Shown: positions 37,371 through 46,131 of the stretch, piece by piece
Numbering within the stretch: the stretch's first letter is position 1
Layout: each line of letters opens with the position of its first letter
Origin: Nitratidesulfovibrio sp.
GTDB lineage: Bacteria > Desulfobacterota > Desulfovibrionia > Desulfovibrionales > Desulfovibrionaceae
Direction of reading: 5' to 3'
Assembly (NCBI RefSeq): GCF_040373385.1
Contig: NZ_JBDXXH010000002.1
Span: 186,001 to 250,000 of the forward strand
Length of the DNA: 64,000 nucleotides
The notes under the pieces: model-generated
Database searches by the model: none
The model's input: only the letters and a program-made list of their open reading frames with translations
Told to the model about the DNA's origin: nothing
Position numbers and translations under genes: made by a program

Positions 37371-37822
37371 CGGCGGGGTGCCGCCCAGACGCGGTGCCAG
37401 ACACGGCGTCCTGATACGGGCATTGTCCCGTGACCGTGCATGATCCGACGGCCCGCCTGCGACGAGGGGAAAAACCCCCTGACACCAAGGGCGAGGTCAC
37501 GGAACGAAGCGAAGATGCAGATGCATGACGGCGCAAGGGCCGGGCATCCGGATGGTTCCGGGTGCCCGGCCCTTGCGCCGTGTGGGGCTGGGAGTGGGGA
37601 AGGGAGGCGGACGTGGAAGGAGGTGCCAGCCCGAAAGGCAGCCCTGCGTCTTCCCTGGTGTTCCTGCATGGCGCGGCACACCGCGCGTGTAAAAGGAAAG
37701 GCAGAATCGTACCGGAATGCCGGGGAGTACGGCGTGCCCTCACCCCTGCGGGGTGAATCCTTCCGGCTCGGATTCTGCCGCAGTCAGGCTATACTTCGCG
37801 GCGTCAGTGGGCAATGGGACGC
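37371..37822. other. Convergent spacer between hydB and zur
   Basis: There is no gene. Three hairpins can be seen: ACGGG/CCCGT at about 37415-37430, a 24-bp perfect stem at 37529-37580 and TCACCCC/GGGGTGA at 37740-37756. An inverted GAATCC/GGATTC pair lies at 37755-37776. None is followed by a clear T run on the plus strand. Confidence 0.55.
37529..37580. terminator. Exceptionally long hairpin, possible bidirectional terminator
   Basis: Bases 37529-37552 pair with 37557-37580 over 24 positions with a single TG pair and a TGGT loop. It lies between the convergent hydB and zur genes. It lacks a T tract on either side, so it may be a barrier or RNA-end stabiliser rather than a standard terminator. 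Confidence 0.5.
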
Positions 37823-38290
37823 TCAGCTTTTGCTGCACCGTCCGCACACGCCGTCCAGACGCACTTCCACATGCTCCACGGTGACTCCGGCGGGCAGCAG
37901 GGCGGCGGCGTCCAGCGCCTTGGGCAGCGGCGGCAGGCAGGTCATCACCCCGCAGCGGGTGCACTGGAAATGGCCGTGCGGCGCGTTTTCCCCCGCCGGG
38001 GCCATACAGTGCCGGAAGGTGCCGTCGGCCCCGCTGTGGCGTTGCAGGATGTCCGCCTCCACCAGCAGGTCCAGGGTGCGGTACAGGGTCACCTTGTCCA
38101 TGCGGGTGGTGCGGCGCACCGCGTCCAGCAGTTCCTGCGCGGCAGGGGCATGGGGCAGGGCGGCCAGGGCCTCCAGCACGGCAATCCGGCGGGGGGTGGC
38201 CTCCAGCCCGGCGTGTTCCAGCCGGGCGCGGGCGTCTGGTTCGGCAAGGGGACGCGGGGCGGGGGCGTGGTGATGGGTGGTGTCGGTCAT
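37823..38290 (-). CDS. zur: Zinc uptake regulator, Fur family
   Basis: 155 residues from ATG 38290 (AAGGA 7 bases upstream). The Fur-type winged helix (RRIAVLEALAALP... VTLYRTLDLLVEADIL, about residues 34-83) is followed by the metal-binding domain. The structural zinc site has Cys110 and Cys113 (CTRC) plus Cys149 and Cys152 (CGRC). A His-rich N-terminus (THHHAP) adds possible metal ligands. It is the last gene after znuA-znuC-znuB, 34 bases behind znuB, which makes Zur the best functional call. It probably represses from the palindrome at 41201-41219. Confidence 0.9.
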   Translation of the reverse strand: MTDTTHHHAPAPRPLAEPDARARLEHAGLEATPRRIAVLEALAALPHAPAAQELLDAVRRTTRMDKVTLYRTLDLLVEADILQRHSGADGTFRHCMAPAGENAPHGHFQCTRCGVMTCLPPLPKALDAAALLPAGVTVEHVEVRLDGVCGRCSKS

Positions 38291-38324
38291 GAAGTATCCT
38301 TGGCTTGCGCCCTTGTTGCGTCTG

Positions 38325-39149
38325 TCAGGCGGTCTTGCGGGCCACGGCCTTGCGCAGCGCGCCCGCGCCGGACACGGCCATGAACCCTGCCGAGGCCACG
38401 GCGATGATGGCCGCGCCCGAGGTGACATCCCAGCGGTAGGCCAGGGCCAGCCCGCCCACGCAGAACACGGTGCTCCAGGCGGTGGCGGCGGCCATCATGG
38501 AGGGCAGCGAACGGGCCGAGCGCGCCGCGATGAATGGCGGGATGGTCAGCAGGGCCATGACCAGCACCAGCCCCACCACGCGGATCAGCATCACCACGCC
38601 CACCGCCGTCATGCCCACCACCAGGTAGTGCGCGGTGCGCACCGGCAGGCCGCGCGCCTCTGCGAATTCGCGGTCGAAGGACGTTACCAGCAAGGTCTGG
38701 TGGCACAGGGCCACCATGACCAGCAGGGCGGCGTCTAGCACGGCCATCAGGTATAGGTCGGTCAGCGGCACGGCCAGGATGGACCCGAACAGAAAGCTCA
38801 TCAGGTCGGCCTTGTAGCCGGGGGTAAGGTCTATGAGGATGATCCCGAAGGCCATGCCCGCCGCCCACAGCACGCCGATGGCCGTATCGGATTTTTCGGG
38901 CCGCTTCAGGGCCACCCCGGCCATGAGCATGGACGCGGCCACGGAAAAGCCGATGGCGCTGGGCAGCACCGGCCAGCCGTAGTGAAAGGCCAGCCCCACG
39001 CCGCCGTAGGCCGCGTGCGACACCCCGCCTGCCAGAAACACCAGCCGGTTCACCACCACCAGGGTGCCGATGACCCCGCAGGCAATGCTGGCCAGCAGCG
39101 ATGCGGCCAGGGCCTGCTGCATGAAGTCGTAGGAAAGCGCGTCGAGCAT
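38325..39149 (-). CDS. znuB: Zinc ABC transporter permease
   Basis: Membrane part of a high-affinity zinc importer. It has 274 residues with seven to eight hydrophobic helices. The LAGGVSHAAYGGVGLAF segment near residue 40 and the VVGLVLVMALLTIPPFIAA segment near residue 200 are typical of the ABC-3 family. Its ATG overlaps the znuC stop (ATGA), so both are translated together. The related manganese/iron permeases cannot be excluded on sequence alone, but the Zur-type regulator and His-rich ZnuA favour zinc. Confidence 0.93.
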   Translation of the reverse strand: MLDALSYDFMQQALAASLLASIACGVIGTLVVVNRLVFLAGGVSHAAYGGVGLAFHYGWPVLPSAIGFSVAASMLMAGVALKRPEKSDTAIGVLWAAGMAFGIILIDLTPGYKADLMSFLFGSILAVPLTDLYLMAVLDAALLVMVALCHQTLLVTSFDREFAEARGLPVRTAHYLVVGMTAVGVVMLIRVVGLVLVMALLTIPPFIAARSARSLPSMMAAATAWSTVFCVGGLALAYRWDVTSGAAIIAVASAGFMAVSGAGALRKAVARKTA

Positions 39150-40114
39150 CAGGCGTCCTTTGCGGCGGGAGAAGTGGCGGCGTTCGGGGCAGTGGTGTCA
39201 GTGGAAACGGGGGAAACGGGGGAAACGGGGGAAACTGGCGTCGTGGCGGCGGAAGATGGCAGTTCGTCAATGCTTGGCAGCACAGGGCGCGGCAGCACCG
39301 GGAACAGCCCGGAGACGGATGAGATGAACGCCCCCATGGGGCAGGTCTTTTCGTGGTGGCCGTAGAGCATGCTCAGCATGTCCGGGGTCAGCCCCGCGCC
39401 CCGGCTGTGTACCAGGGTGCGGTTGACGAAGGCCACGTTGGAGAAGGTGGACGTGGCGATGGACAGGTCGTGGCTGACCACCACCAGGGTGTGCGGGCCG
39501 CGCAGGGTGCCCAGGAATTCGAAGAAGCAGAACGAGCCCTGCGGGTCGATGGAGGCGGTGGGCTCGTCCAGCAGCAGCAGTTCCGGCTGGGCCATCAGGG
39601 CGCGGGCCACCACGGCCCGCTGACGCTGCCCGCCGGAAAGTTCGCCCACCATGCGTCTTTCCATGCCGGAAAGGCCCACCTGGTCCAGCGCCTCGCGGGC
39701 GCGGTCGATGGACGCACCATCGCGCCGCCAGTGGCGGCCGAAAAGACCGCGCCGGGTGCCCGCAAGGCCCATCAGCACCACGTCCAGCACGGTGACGGGA
39801 AAGTCCAGCCGGGCCGTGGAGTACTGCGGCACGTAGCCGATGCGCGGCAACGCCGCCTGCGGTGCGCCACCGAACAGCGTCACGCTGCCGGAACGCGGGG
39901 CCAGCAGGCCCAGCAGCAGTTTGAGCAGGGTGGTCTTGCCGCCGCCGTTGGGGCCGAGCACGGCCAGGAATTCGCCGCGCTCCACGGTAAGGTCCACGTG
40001 GTCCAGCACCGGTTCATCGCCGTAGGCGAAGCACAGGTCGCGCACGGCGATGACCGGTTCGTGCGATGTATGCGGTGCGCCCGGCATGCCGGGCGCACTG
40101 GAGGGCATGTGCAT
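39149..40114 (-). CDS. znuC: Zinc ABC transporter ATP-binding protein
   Basis: ATPase of the zinc importer, 321 residues. Walker A is [12 protein letters not shown], the signature is LSGGQRQR and Walker B is LLLLDEPTA, with the switch His in VVSHD. The C-terminal 50 residues after the ATPase domain are not conserved and include Val-Ser-Pro repeated by a 9-base DNA repeat. It starts 6 bases after the znuA stop, and its own stop overlaps znuB. Confidence 0.95.
   Translation of the reverse strand: MHMPSSAPGMPGAPHTSHEPVIAVRDLCFAYGDEPVLDHVDLTVERGEFLAVLGPNGGGKTTLLKLLLGLLAPRSGSVTLFGGAPQAALPRIGYVPQYSTARLDFPVTVLDVVLMGLAGTRRGLFGRHWRRDGASIDRAREALDQVGLSGMERRMVGELSGGQRQRAVVARALMAQPELLLLDEPTASIDPQGSFCFFEFLGTLRGPHTLVVVSHDLSIATSTFSNVAFVNRTLVHSRGAGLTPDMLSMLYGHHEKTCPMGAFISSVSGLFPVLPRPVLPSIDELPSSAATTPVSPVSPVSPVSTDTTAPNAATSPAAKDA
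39203..39238 (-). repeat. 9-base in-frame repeat in the znuC tail
   Basis: GGAAACGGG three times, then GGAAACTGG, on the plus strand; it encodes Val-Ser-Pro units in ZnuC. The tract lies outside the ATPase domain. Confidence 0.85.
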
Positions 40115-40120
40115 GCGTGT

Positions 40121-41146
40121 TTACTTGCTGGGGGGTTGGGTCAGGGTTTTGGCCATGGCTTCGGCCACGCGGCGGATGTTGGCGGCCCAGTCTTCGGCCA
40201 GCGGGTCGGCCTCGATGAGCGTTGCCCCCACGTTGCGGGCAATGGTTTCCGCGCCGCGCTTGGAGAACTGCGGCTGGACGAAGATGGCTTCGATCTTTTC
40301 CTTCTTGGCGAACTCCACGATGCGGGTCAACTGCTTGGGTCCCGGTTCGCGGCCTTCCACTTCTATGGCCACTTCACGCAGGTTGTAGTTGTGGGCGAAA
40401 TAGCTCCACGCCGGGTGAAAGACCATGAAGCGGCGGCGGTTTTCGGGCACGTTCTGGAACAGGTCGTTGATGCGCAGGTCCAGTTCGTCCAGTTCGCGCA
40501 CGAAGGCGTCGTGGTTGGCGCGGTACACGGCAGCATGGGCCGGATCGGCCTTGACCAGCGCGGCCTTGATGGAACCGGCCATCATCTTGACCAGTGCGGG
40601 AGACAGCCAGATGTGCGGGTCGCCGCCTTCGTGGTCGTGGTGGTGCCCTGCGGCGGCCTCGCCGTCGTGCTGGTCATGGTCACCGTCATGGTCGGGATCC
40701 CCGTCCATGGCGCGCTCTTCTTCCGGCAAAAGGTCGATGCCCTTTTCCAGGCGCACCAGGGTCATGTCCTTGCCGCCCGCCGAGGTGATGCGGTCCAGCC
40801 AGGCCTTTTCGAAGGGTACGCCGATGGTCATGTACAGCTTGGCGCTGGCAAGTCCGCGCATCTGGCTGGGTTTCGGCTCGTAGGTGTGCGGGTCGGCACC
40901 GGGGGGCACCATCACCGTCACCTCGGCCAGGTCACCCGCGATGCGCTGGATGAAATACTTTTGCGGCAGGATGCTGACCGCCACCTGCACGGCGGCAGCG
41001 GCACTGGCGGGCGCAACGGCGGGGGTGCCGGGCGCGGCAAGCAGGCCGGACAGCAGGAACAGGAAGAACAGGGCGGACAGCCCGAACCGCGTGCTTTGGG
41101 CAAACCGCGACGGGACGGCTTTCGGAAGGGCAAAGGGAATGTTCAT
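40121..41146 (-). CDS. znuA: Zinc ABC transporter substrate-binding protein
   Basis: Periplasmic zinc-binding protein of 341 residues. The signal peptide covers about residues 1-45 (basic start, then LSALFFLFLLSGLLAAPG). The cluster A-I metal ligands are visible: His in DPHTYEPKPS, the His-rich Asp/His loop (DHDGDHDQHDG ... HHHDHEGG, about 155-185), DPHIWLSP and VFHPAWSYFAHNY. GGAGG precedes ATG 41146. It is the first gene of the operon, and a perfect palindrome lies 55 bases upstream. Confidence 0.95.
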   Translation of the reverse strand: MNIPFALPKAVPSRFAQSTRFGLSALFFLFLLSGLLAAPGTPAVAPASAAAAVQVAVSILPQKYFIQRIAGDLAEVTVMVPPGADPHTYEPKPSQMRGLASAKLYMTIGVPFEKAWLDRITSAGGKDMTLVRLEKGIDLLPEEERAMDGDPDHDGDHDQHDGEAAAGHHHDHEGGDPHIWLSPALVKMMAGSIKAALVKADPAHAAVYRANHDAFVRELDELDLRINDLFQNVPENRRRFMVFHPAWSYFAHNYNLREVAIEVEGREPGPKQLTRIVEFAKKEKIEAIFVQPQFSKRGAETIARNVGATLIEADPLAEDWAANIRRVAEAMAKTLTQPPSK

Positions 41147-41200
41147 GGCGCCTCCGGTGGTGGGATCCGGGGTGGGAGGGATCCGAGATGAAAGGTTGAA

Positions 41201-41219
41201 AATGCAACTCGGTTGCATT
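41201..41219. promoter_or_regulatory. Probable Zur operator
   Basis: A perfect inverted repeat, AATGCAAC-TCG-GTTGCATT, 8+3+8 bases, lies 55 bases upstream of the znuA start. Its size and symmetry fit a Fur-family dimer site, and the operon encodes a Zur-type regulator. Direct binding is inference. Confidence 0.7.
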
Positions 41220-41347
41220 CGAGCATGTAGTCCTCTGGCCGCATGGTGTCAACGCGCCGGGACCAAAGAGGGGAAAAGAGGGGGCGGCGGAGACGGGATG
41301 CGTCCGTCCACCCCTCCGCACATCGTGAGGGCGTCCTCCGCCTTCAT

Positions 41348-41404
41348 CACGCATGCCTGCGGCACGCATGCCTGTTTCGCCGTGCCTGTCACGCCGTGCC
41401 TGTC
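41348..41404 (+). repeat. Degenerate tandem repeat upstream of ispG
   Basis: Two copies of CACGCATGCCTG (41348 and 41363) and two of GCCGTGCCTGTC (41379 and 41393) have a period of 14-16 bases. It is non-coding. Confidence 0.6.
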
Positions 41405-41533
41405 TGGCGCATCGTCCGGGCGGTTGTGGCGCCCTTGGCGAGCAGGGGGAAATGCAGTATGAACCGTCAATTCGGCCCGTGCCCTCCGAGCACCTGGGGG
41501 TGCCGCCGGGCCGTCCATCTTCAGGGATCATTC

Positions 41534-42625
41534 ATGACCATCGAACGCAGGCGGACCCGCGAGGTCCGCATCGGCGCCGTGCGCATCGGGGGGGACAACC
41601 CCGTGGTGGTGCAGAGCATGGCCAACACCGACACCCGCGACGTGGATGCCACCGTGGCGCAAATCCGTGCGCTGGCCGCCGTGGGGTGCGAGGTGGTGCG
41701 CCTTGCCGTGCTGAACGAGGCGGCGGCGGTGGCCATCGGCCCCATCCGCGCGGCATCGCCCGTGCCGCTGGTGGCGGACATCCACTTCGACCACCGCCTG
41801 GCCGTGGCCGCGCTGGAGGCGGGCGTGGACGCCCTGCGCATCAACCCCGGCAACATCGGGGGAGAGGCCAACGTGGCCCGCGTGGTGGACGCGGCCCGCG
41901 CGCGCGGAGCGTGCATCCGGGTGGGGGTCAATTCCGGCTCGGTGGAAAGGCACCTGCTGGAACGCTTTGGCGGGCCAACGCCCGAAGCCATGGTGGAAAG
42001 CGCCCTTGGCCATGTGCGCATGCTGGAGGACAGGGGCTTCGGCGACATCAAGATTTCGCTGAAATCCTCGTCCGTGCTGCACACCATAGACGCCTACCGC
42101 GTGCTGGCCGAACGGTGCGACTACCCCCTGCACATCGGCGTGACCGAGGCGGGCACCATGCTGCGCGGGTCGGTCAAGTCCTCCGTGGGCCTTGGCGTGC
42201 TGCTGTGGCTGGGCATAGGCGACACGCTGCGCGTCTCGCTGACCAGCGACCCGGTGGAGGAAATGCCCGTGGCGTGGGAAATCCTGCGTTCGCTGGGGCT
42301 GCGCCACCGGGGGCCGGAAATCATCTCCTGCCCGACCTGCGGGCGGACGGAGATAGGCCTGATCAGCCTTGCGCAGGAAGTGGAACGCCGCCTTGCGGGC
42401 GAGACGGAAAACTTCAAGGTGGCCGTCATGGGCTGCGCCGTCAACGGCCCCGGTGAAGCGCGAGAGGCCGACATCGGCATCGCGGGCGGGCGCGACAAGG
42501 GCATCATCTTCCGCAAGGGAGAGATCATACGAACAGTCAAGGGCGGCGCGAACCTGCTCGCCGCCTTCATGGAAGAACTCGATACGTTCCTTGCCGAACG
42601 CAAGGCAGCCAGAAAGGACAGCTGA
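41534..42625 (+). CDS. ispG: 4-hydroxy-3-methylbut-2-en-1-yl diphosphate synthase
   Basis: Iron-sulfur enzyme of the MEP isoprenoid pathway that makes HMBPP from MEcPP. It has 363 residues. The [4Fe-4S] ligands are Cys266, Cys269 (SCPTCGR), Cys301 ([10 protein letters not shown]) and Glu308. The TIM-barrel part has [11 protein letters not shown] and [12 protein letters not shown] 41534 has CAGGGA upstream; the frame is open further upstream without similarity. The stop overlaps the proS start by one base (TGATG). The dxs and ispA genes of the same pathway lie 5-8 kb downstream. Confidence 0.97.
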   Translation: MTIERRRTREVRIGAVRIGGDNPVVVQSMANTDTRDVDATVAQIRALAAVGCEVVRLAVLNEAAAVAIGPIRAASPVPLVADIHFDHRLAVAALEAGVDALRINPGNIGGEANVARVVDAARARGACIRVGVNSGSVERHLLERFGGPTPEAMVESALGHVRMLEDRGFGDIKISLKSSSVLHTIDAYRVLAERCDYPLHIGVTEAGTMLRGSVKSSVGLGVLLWLGIGDTLRVSLTSDPVEEMPVAWEILRSLGLRHRGPEIISCPTCGRTEIGLISLAQEVERRLAGETENFKVAVMGCAVNGPGEAREADIGIAGGRDKGIIFRKGEIIRTVKGGANLLAAFMEELDTFLAERKAARKDS

Positions 42626-44352
42626 TGCGCTGGAGCAATTGCTACATCCCCACCCTGAAGGAAGCCCCGGCAGATGCCGAGGTGGTCAGCCACAAGCTGC
42701 TCACCCGCGCGGGCATGGTCCGCAAGCTTACCTCGGGCATCTACATCTATTTGCCCCTTGGCCTGAAGGCCATCGAAAAGACCGCCGCCATCGTGCGCGA
42801 GGAAATGAACAGGGCGGGCGCCCTGGAACTTTCCATGCCCATGGTGCAGCCCGCCGACCTGTGGCAGGAATCGGGCCGCTGGGACTTCTACGGCAAGGAA
42901 CTGCTGCGCTTTCAGGACCGCAACGGGCGCGACTACTGCCTTGGACCCACGCACGAAGAGGTCATCACCGACCTCGTGCGGGGCGAGGTGCGCTCGTACC
43001 GCCAGTTGCCCATCAACCTGTACCAGATCCAGACCAAGTTCCGCGACGAGATTCGCCCGCGCTTCGGCCTGATGCGCGGCCGCGAATTCATCATGAAGGA
43101 CGCCTACTCCTTCGACCGTGACGAGGCGGGCGCCGACAAGAGCTACTGGGCCATGTACGAGGCCTATCAGCAGGTGTTCAAGCGCCTTGGCCTGCGCTTC
43201 CGCGCGGTGGAGGCGGATTCCGGCTCCATCGGCGGCAGCTTCTCGCACGAATTCATGGTGCTGGCCGATACCGGCGAAGACACCATAGCCGCCTGCACCG
43301 GCTGCCAGTATGCCGCCAACGTGGAGCGCGCCGAGGTGGCCGCGCCAGCCGTGCCTGCAACATTGCCCGCAGTCGGGGCCATCGAAGAGGTTCCCACCCC
43401 CGGCAAGCACACCGTGGACGACGTGTGTGCGTTCCTTGGCGTGCCGCAGTCCGCGCTGGTCAAGACGCTGATCCTGGTGGCCGACGGCAAGACCGTGGCA
43501 GCCTTGGTGCGCGGCGACCGCGAACTGAACGACGTGAAGCTGAAGAACCTGCTGAAGTGCGACGAACTGGACCTGGCTGCGCCCGAACTGGTGCAGCAGG
43601 TTACCGGCGCGCCCGTGGGCTTTGCCGGGCCGGTGGGCCTGAACGTGGAACGCATCTTTGCCGACCACGAACTGCTGGCCTCCGACGGCTGGATCACCGG
43701 CGCCAACAAGGGCGACACCCATCTGCGCAACGTCAGCCTGGGCCGCGACGCCAAGGTCGAACGCTACGCCGACCTGCGCGTGATCACCCCCGCCGACGCC
43801 TGCCCGCGCTGCGGCCAGCCCATCGAGCTGACGCGCGGCATCGAGGTGGGCCACGTGTTCAAGCTGGGCACCAAGTACAGCGAACCGCTGAAGTGCACCT
43901 TCCTTGACGAGGACGGCAAGGAAAAGGTCATGATCATGGGCTGCTACGGCATCGGCGTGTCGCGCGTGGTGGCCTCGTGCATCGAGCAGAACCACGACGC
44001 CGACGGCATCGTGTTCCCGCCGCCCATCGCCCCGTTCGAGGCCGTGCTGTGCTGTCTGGATCCCAAGAACGGCGAAACCCTGGGCAAGGCCGAGGAATTC
44101 TACGCCGAACTCAAGGCCCAGGGCGTGGACGTCATCCTGGACGACCGCGACGAACGCCCCGGCGTCAAGTTCAAGGACGCCGACCTCGTGGGCATGCCCC
44201 TGCAACTGGTGGTCGGCGGCAAGGGCCTGGCGCGCGGCATCGTGGAAGCCAAGGACCGCCGCACCGGCGAAAAGACCGAATTGCCCGTCGACGGCTTTGC
44301 CGAAGCCTTCCGCACCTGGCGCGCCGCCGTGCGCGCGGGCTGGGGGCTGTAG
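42625..44352 (+). CDS. proS: Proline--tRNA ligase, bacterial type with editing domain
   Basis: Charges tRNA-Pro in the cytoplasm. It has 575 residues, matching the bacterial form. Class II motifs: [15 protein letters not shown] (motif 1 region), [15 protein letters not shown] and [21 protein letters not shown] (motif 2, bases about 43040-43100), and [14 protein letters not shown] (motif 3). The YbaK-like editing insertion covers about residues 240-390. The C-terminal anticodon-binding domain contains [21 protein letters not shown]. Its start overlaps the ispG stop by one base. Confidence 0.97.
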   Translation: MRWSNCYIPTLKEAPADAEVVSHKLLTRAGMVRKLTSGIYIYLPLGLKAIEKTAAIVREEMNRAGALELSMPMVQPADLWQESGRWDFYGKELLRFQDRNGRDYCLGPTHEEVITDLVRGEVRSYRQLPINLYQIQTKFRDEIRPRFGLMRGREFIMKDAYSFDRDEAGADKSYWAMYEAYQQVFKRLGLRFRAVEADSGSIGGSFSHEFMVLADTGEDTIAACTGCQYAANVERAEVAAPAVPATLPAVGAIEEVPTPGKHTVDDVCAFLGVPQSALVKTLILVADGKTVAALVRGDRELNDVKLKNLLKCDELDLAAPELVQQVTGAPVGFAGPVGLNVERIFADHELLASDGWITGANKGDTHLRNVSLGRDAKVERYADLRVITPADACPRCGQPIELTRGIEVGHVFKLGTKYSEPLKCTFLDEDGKEKVMIMGCYGIGVSRVVASCIEQNHDADGIVFPPPIAPFEAVLCCLDPKNGETLGKAEEFYAELKAQGVDVILDDRDERPGVKFKDADLVGMPLQLVVGGKGLARGIVEAKDRRTGEKTELPVDGFAEAFRTWRAAVRAGWGL

Positions 44353-44377
44353 CAGAAGAGAAATAGGGAAAGAAATT

Positions 44378-44449
44378 CGCGAGGGGGAAACCTCTTGAAA
44401 GAGGTTTTCCCCCTCGCGCTCCCCCTTCCAGAACTTTTTATTTGGTGCG
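44378..44449 (+). terminator. Terminator of proS, hairpin element copy B
   Basis: A long stem (44378-44396 with 44399-44418; one bulged T) is followed by CCCCCTTCC, AGAACTTTTTATTTGG. The T5 run after the stem makes terminator function likely. The tail matches copy A after lon. Confidence 0.75.
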
Positions 44450-44487
44450 TCCCTCGCCGTTCGGCTTGTCACAGTCGAAGCAAACCT

Positions 44488-44605
44488 CGATGAAAAAGTT
44501 TGGGGGGGGGAGGGGTTCGGGGAGGGAGACCCTTGCGGCAGCCGTTATGCGAGTCTCCGAGCATTACGGATGGCGACCGCAACGCGCAAAGGGTCCCCTC
44601 CCCGA
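44488..44605 (-). repeat. Intergenic hairpin element, inverted copy C
   Basis: On the minus strand a 20-bp stem with two bulges (44605-44585 with 44537-44517) encloses a 47-base loop and is followed by a C-rich tract and AAACTTTTTCATCG, the family tail. On the plus strand the stem ends exactly at the possible upstream xseA start codon (44605), so it may hold the xseA ribosome-binding region in a hairpin. Confidence 0.65.
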
Positions 44606-44631
44606 TGCACGAACACCGCATCTGCAACGCC

Positions 44632-46131
44632 ATGAGCACCATCTACACCGTAGGAGAATTGACCCGGGCCATCCGGGCCGCCATTGAGGGCGGATTTCCC
44701 TTTGTGTGGGTGCGCGGGCAGGTGAGCAACCTGTCGCGCCCGGCCTCGGGGCATTGCTATTTCGCGCTCAAGGACGAGGACGCGGTGCTGAACTGCGTGT
44801 GGTTCCGGGGCAACCAGCGCGACGCGGAGCATTTCGATCCCATGACCGGCGAGGTGTTCGAGGACGGGCCGCGTCCCGGCCTTGCCCGCACCATGGCCAA
44901 CGGGCAGGAACTCTTGTGCGCGGGGCGGCTGACGGTGTACCCGCCGCGCGGCGGCTACCAGTTGGTGGTCGAAATGGCCCAGGACGCGGGCCTGGGGCGG
45001 CTGCACGCCCAGTTCGAGGCGCTGAAGGCCCGCCTTGCCGAGCGGGGATATTTCGACGCGGCGCGCAAGCGGCCACTGCCAAGGCATCCCGGGCGGGTGG
45101 CGGTGGTCACGGCCCCCAGCGGGGCGGCGGTGCGCGACTTCCTGCGCATGGCGGACGAGCGCGGCTGGGGCTGCGAGATACGCATCCACCCGGTGCCGGT
45201 GCAGGGCGATGAGGCCCCCCCGCGCATTGCGGCGGCGCTGGCCGAGGTGGCCGCGCAGGGCTGGGCGCAGGTGGCGGTGCTGATTCGCGGCGGCGGCTCG
45301 CTGGAAGACCTGTGGGCCTTCAACGACGAGCGGGTGGCCACAGCGGTGTTCGCCAGCCCCTTGCCGGTGCTGGCGGGCATCGGGCACGAGGTGGACCACA
45401 CCATGGCCGACATGACCGCCGACATGCGCGCGGCCACACCCACCCATGCGGCGCAGTTGCTGTGGCCGGAACGGCGCGAACTGGCGCAGCGTGTGGACGA
45501 ACTGGAAATGGCCCTGACGCGGAGCATGGAGCGGCGCTTTGCCCGGCTGGACGAGCAGTTGGGTTCCCTGCTGCGCGGACTGGCCTGGCTGTCGCCGGAA
45601 CGGGCGCTGGCCCGGCTGGACGAACGCTTTGCCGACGCGGCAGCCCGGTTGGGCCGGGCGTGGGAGATGCTGACCCGGCGCGATGCGGCGTGGCTGGACA
45701 CGGCGGACGCAGCGTTGGCCCGTGCGCTGGGGCCGGAGGCGTGGGAACGCCGTGAACGGGCGGTTGACGCGCTGGCAGCGCGCCTGCATTGGGCGGGCGA
45801 AGGCGCGGTGACCGGGCGCGAGCACGAACTGGAACGTTGCGCCCTGCGGCTGGACGCGCTGGACCCGCTGCGCCCGCTGGAGCGCGGCTACAGTCTGGTG
45901 CGCCGGGCCGACGGCGGTTTTCTGCGCAGCGTGGCCGAGGTTGCCCCCGGCGATGCGCTGGCCGTGCTGGTGCGCGACGGCGAGGTGGACGTGACCGTGC
46001 ACGGGGCACAGCCCGGACGGATGACGGAGCAGGGCGGCGTAACCGATGCTGGCCGCACTGTGGGAAACGGCGATAACGGCGGCAATGCCGGAACGGGCGC
46101 CACGGAGCGGGGCGCCGGAGATATTTCGTGA
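44632..46131 (+). CDS. xseA: Exodeoxyribonuclease VII large subunit
   Basis: Catalytic subunit of ExoVII, which degrades single-stranded DNA in repair. It has 499 residues from ATG 44632 (MSTIYTVGELTRAIR); an ATG at 44605 would add nine residues. Neither has a good ribosome-binding site. The N-terminal OB domain has VWVRGQVSNLSRPASGHCYF, and the catalytic domain has VAVVTAPSGAAVRDFL and the IRGGGSLEDLWAFNDE motif. A Gly/Asn-rich tail is unconserved. The stop overlaps the next start (TGATG). Confidence 0.94.
   Translation: MSTIYTVGELTRAIRAAIEGGFPFVWVRGQVSNLSRPASGHCYFALKDEDAVLNCVWFRGNQRDAEHFDPMTGEVFEDGPRPGLARTMANGQELLCAGRLTVYPPRGGYQLVVEMAQDAGLGRLHAQFEALKARLAERGYFDAARKRPLPRHPGRVAVVTAPSGAAVRDFLRMADERGWGCEIRIHPVPVQGDEAPPRIAAALAEVAAQGWAQVAVLIRGGGSLEDLWAFNDERVATAVFASPLPVLAGIGHEVDHTMADMTADMRAATPTHAAQLLWPERRELAQRVDELEMALTRSMERRFARLDEQLGSLLRGLAWLSPERALARLDERFADAAARLGRAWEMLTRRDAAWLDTADAALARALGPEAWERRERAVDALAARLHWAGEGAVTGREHELERCALRLDALDPLRPLERGYSLVRRADGGFLRSVAEVAPGDALAVLVRDGEVDVTVHGAQPGRMTEQGGVTDAGRTVGNGDNGGNAGTGATERGAGDIS

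Larger units (their letters stand above)
41147..41533. other. Divergent spacer between znuA and ispG
   Basis: There is no gene. It holds the probable Zur box (41201-41219) and, nearer to ispG, an array of four degenerate GC-rich repeats (41348-41404). No clear ispG promoter was found. Confidence 0.6.
44353..44631. other. Hairpin-filled spacer between proS and xseA
   Basis: There is no gene. It consists almost wholly of two copies, head to head, of the long intergenic hairpin element: copy B downstream of proS and copy C, inverted, before xseA. No Shine-Dalgarno sequence for xseA was seen. Confidence 0.65.

Noticed and set aside
37440..38273. A 277-codon plus-strand frame over the hydB-zur spacer
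   Set aside because: Most of it is antisense to zur and through a 24-bp hairpin; the translation is Arg/Ser-rich without motifs.
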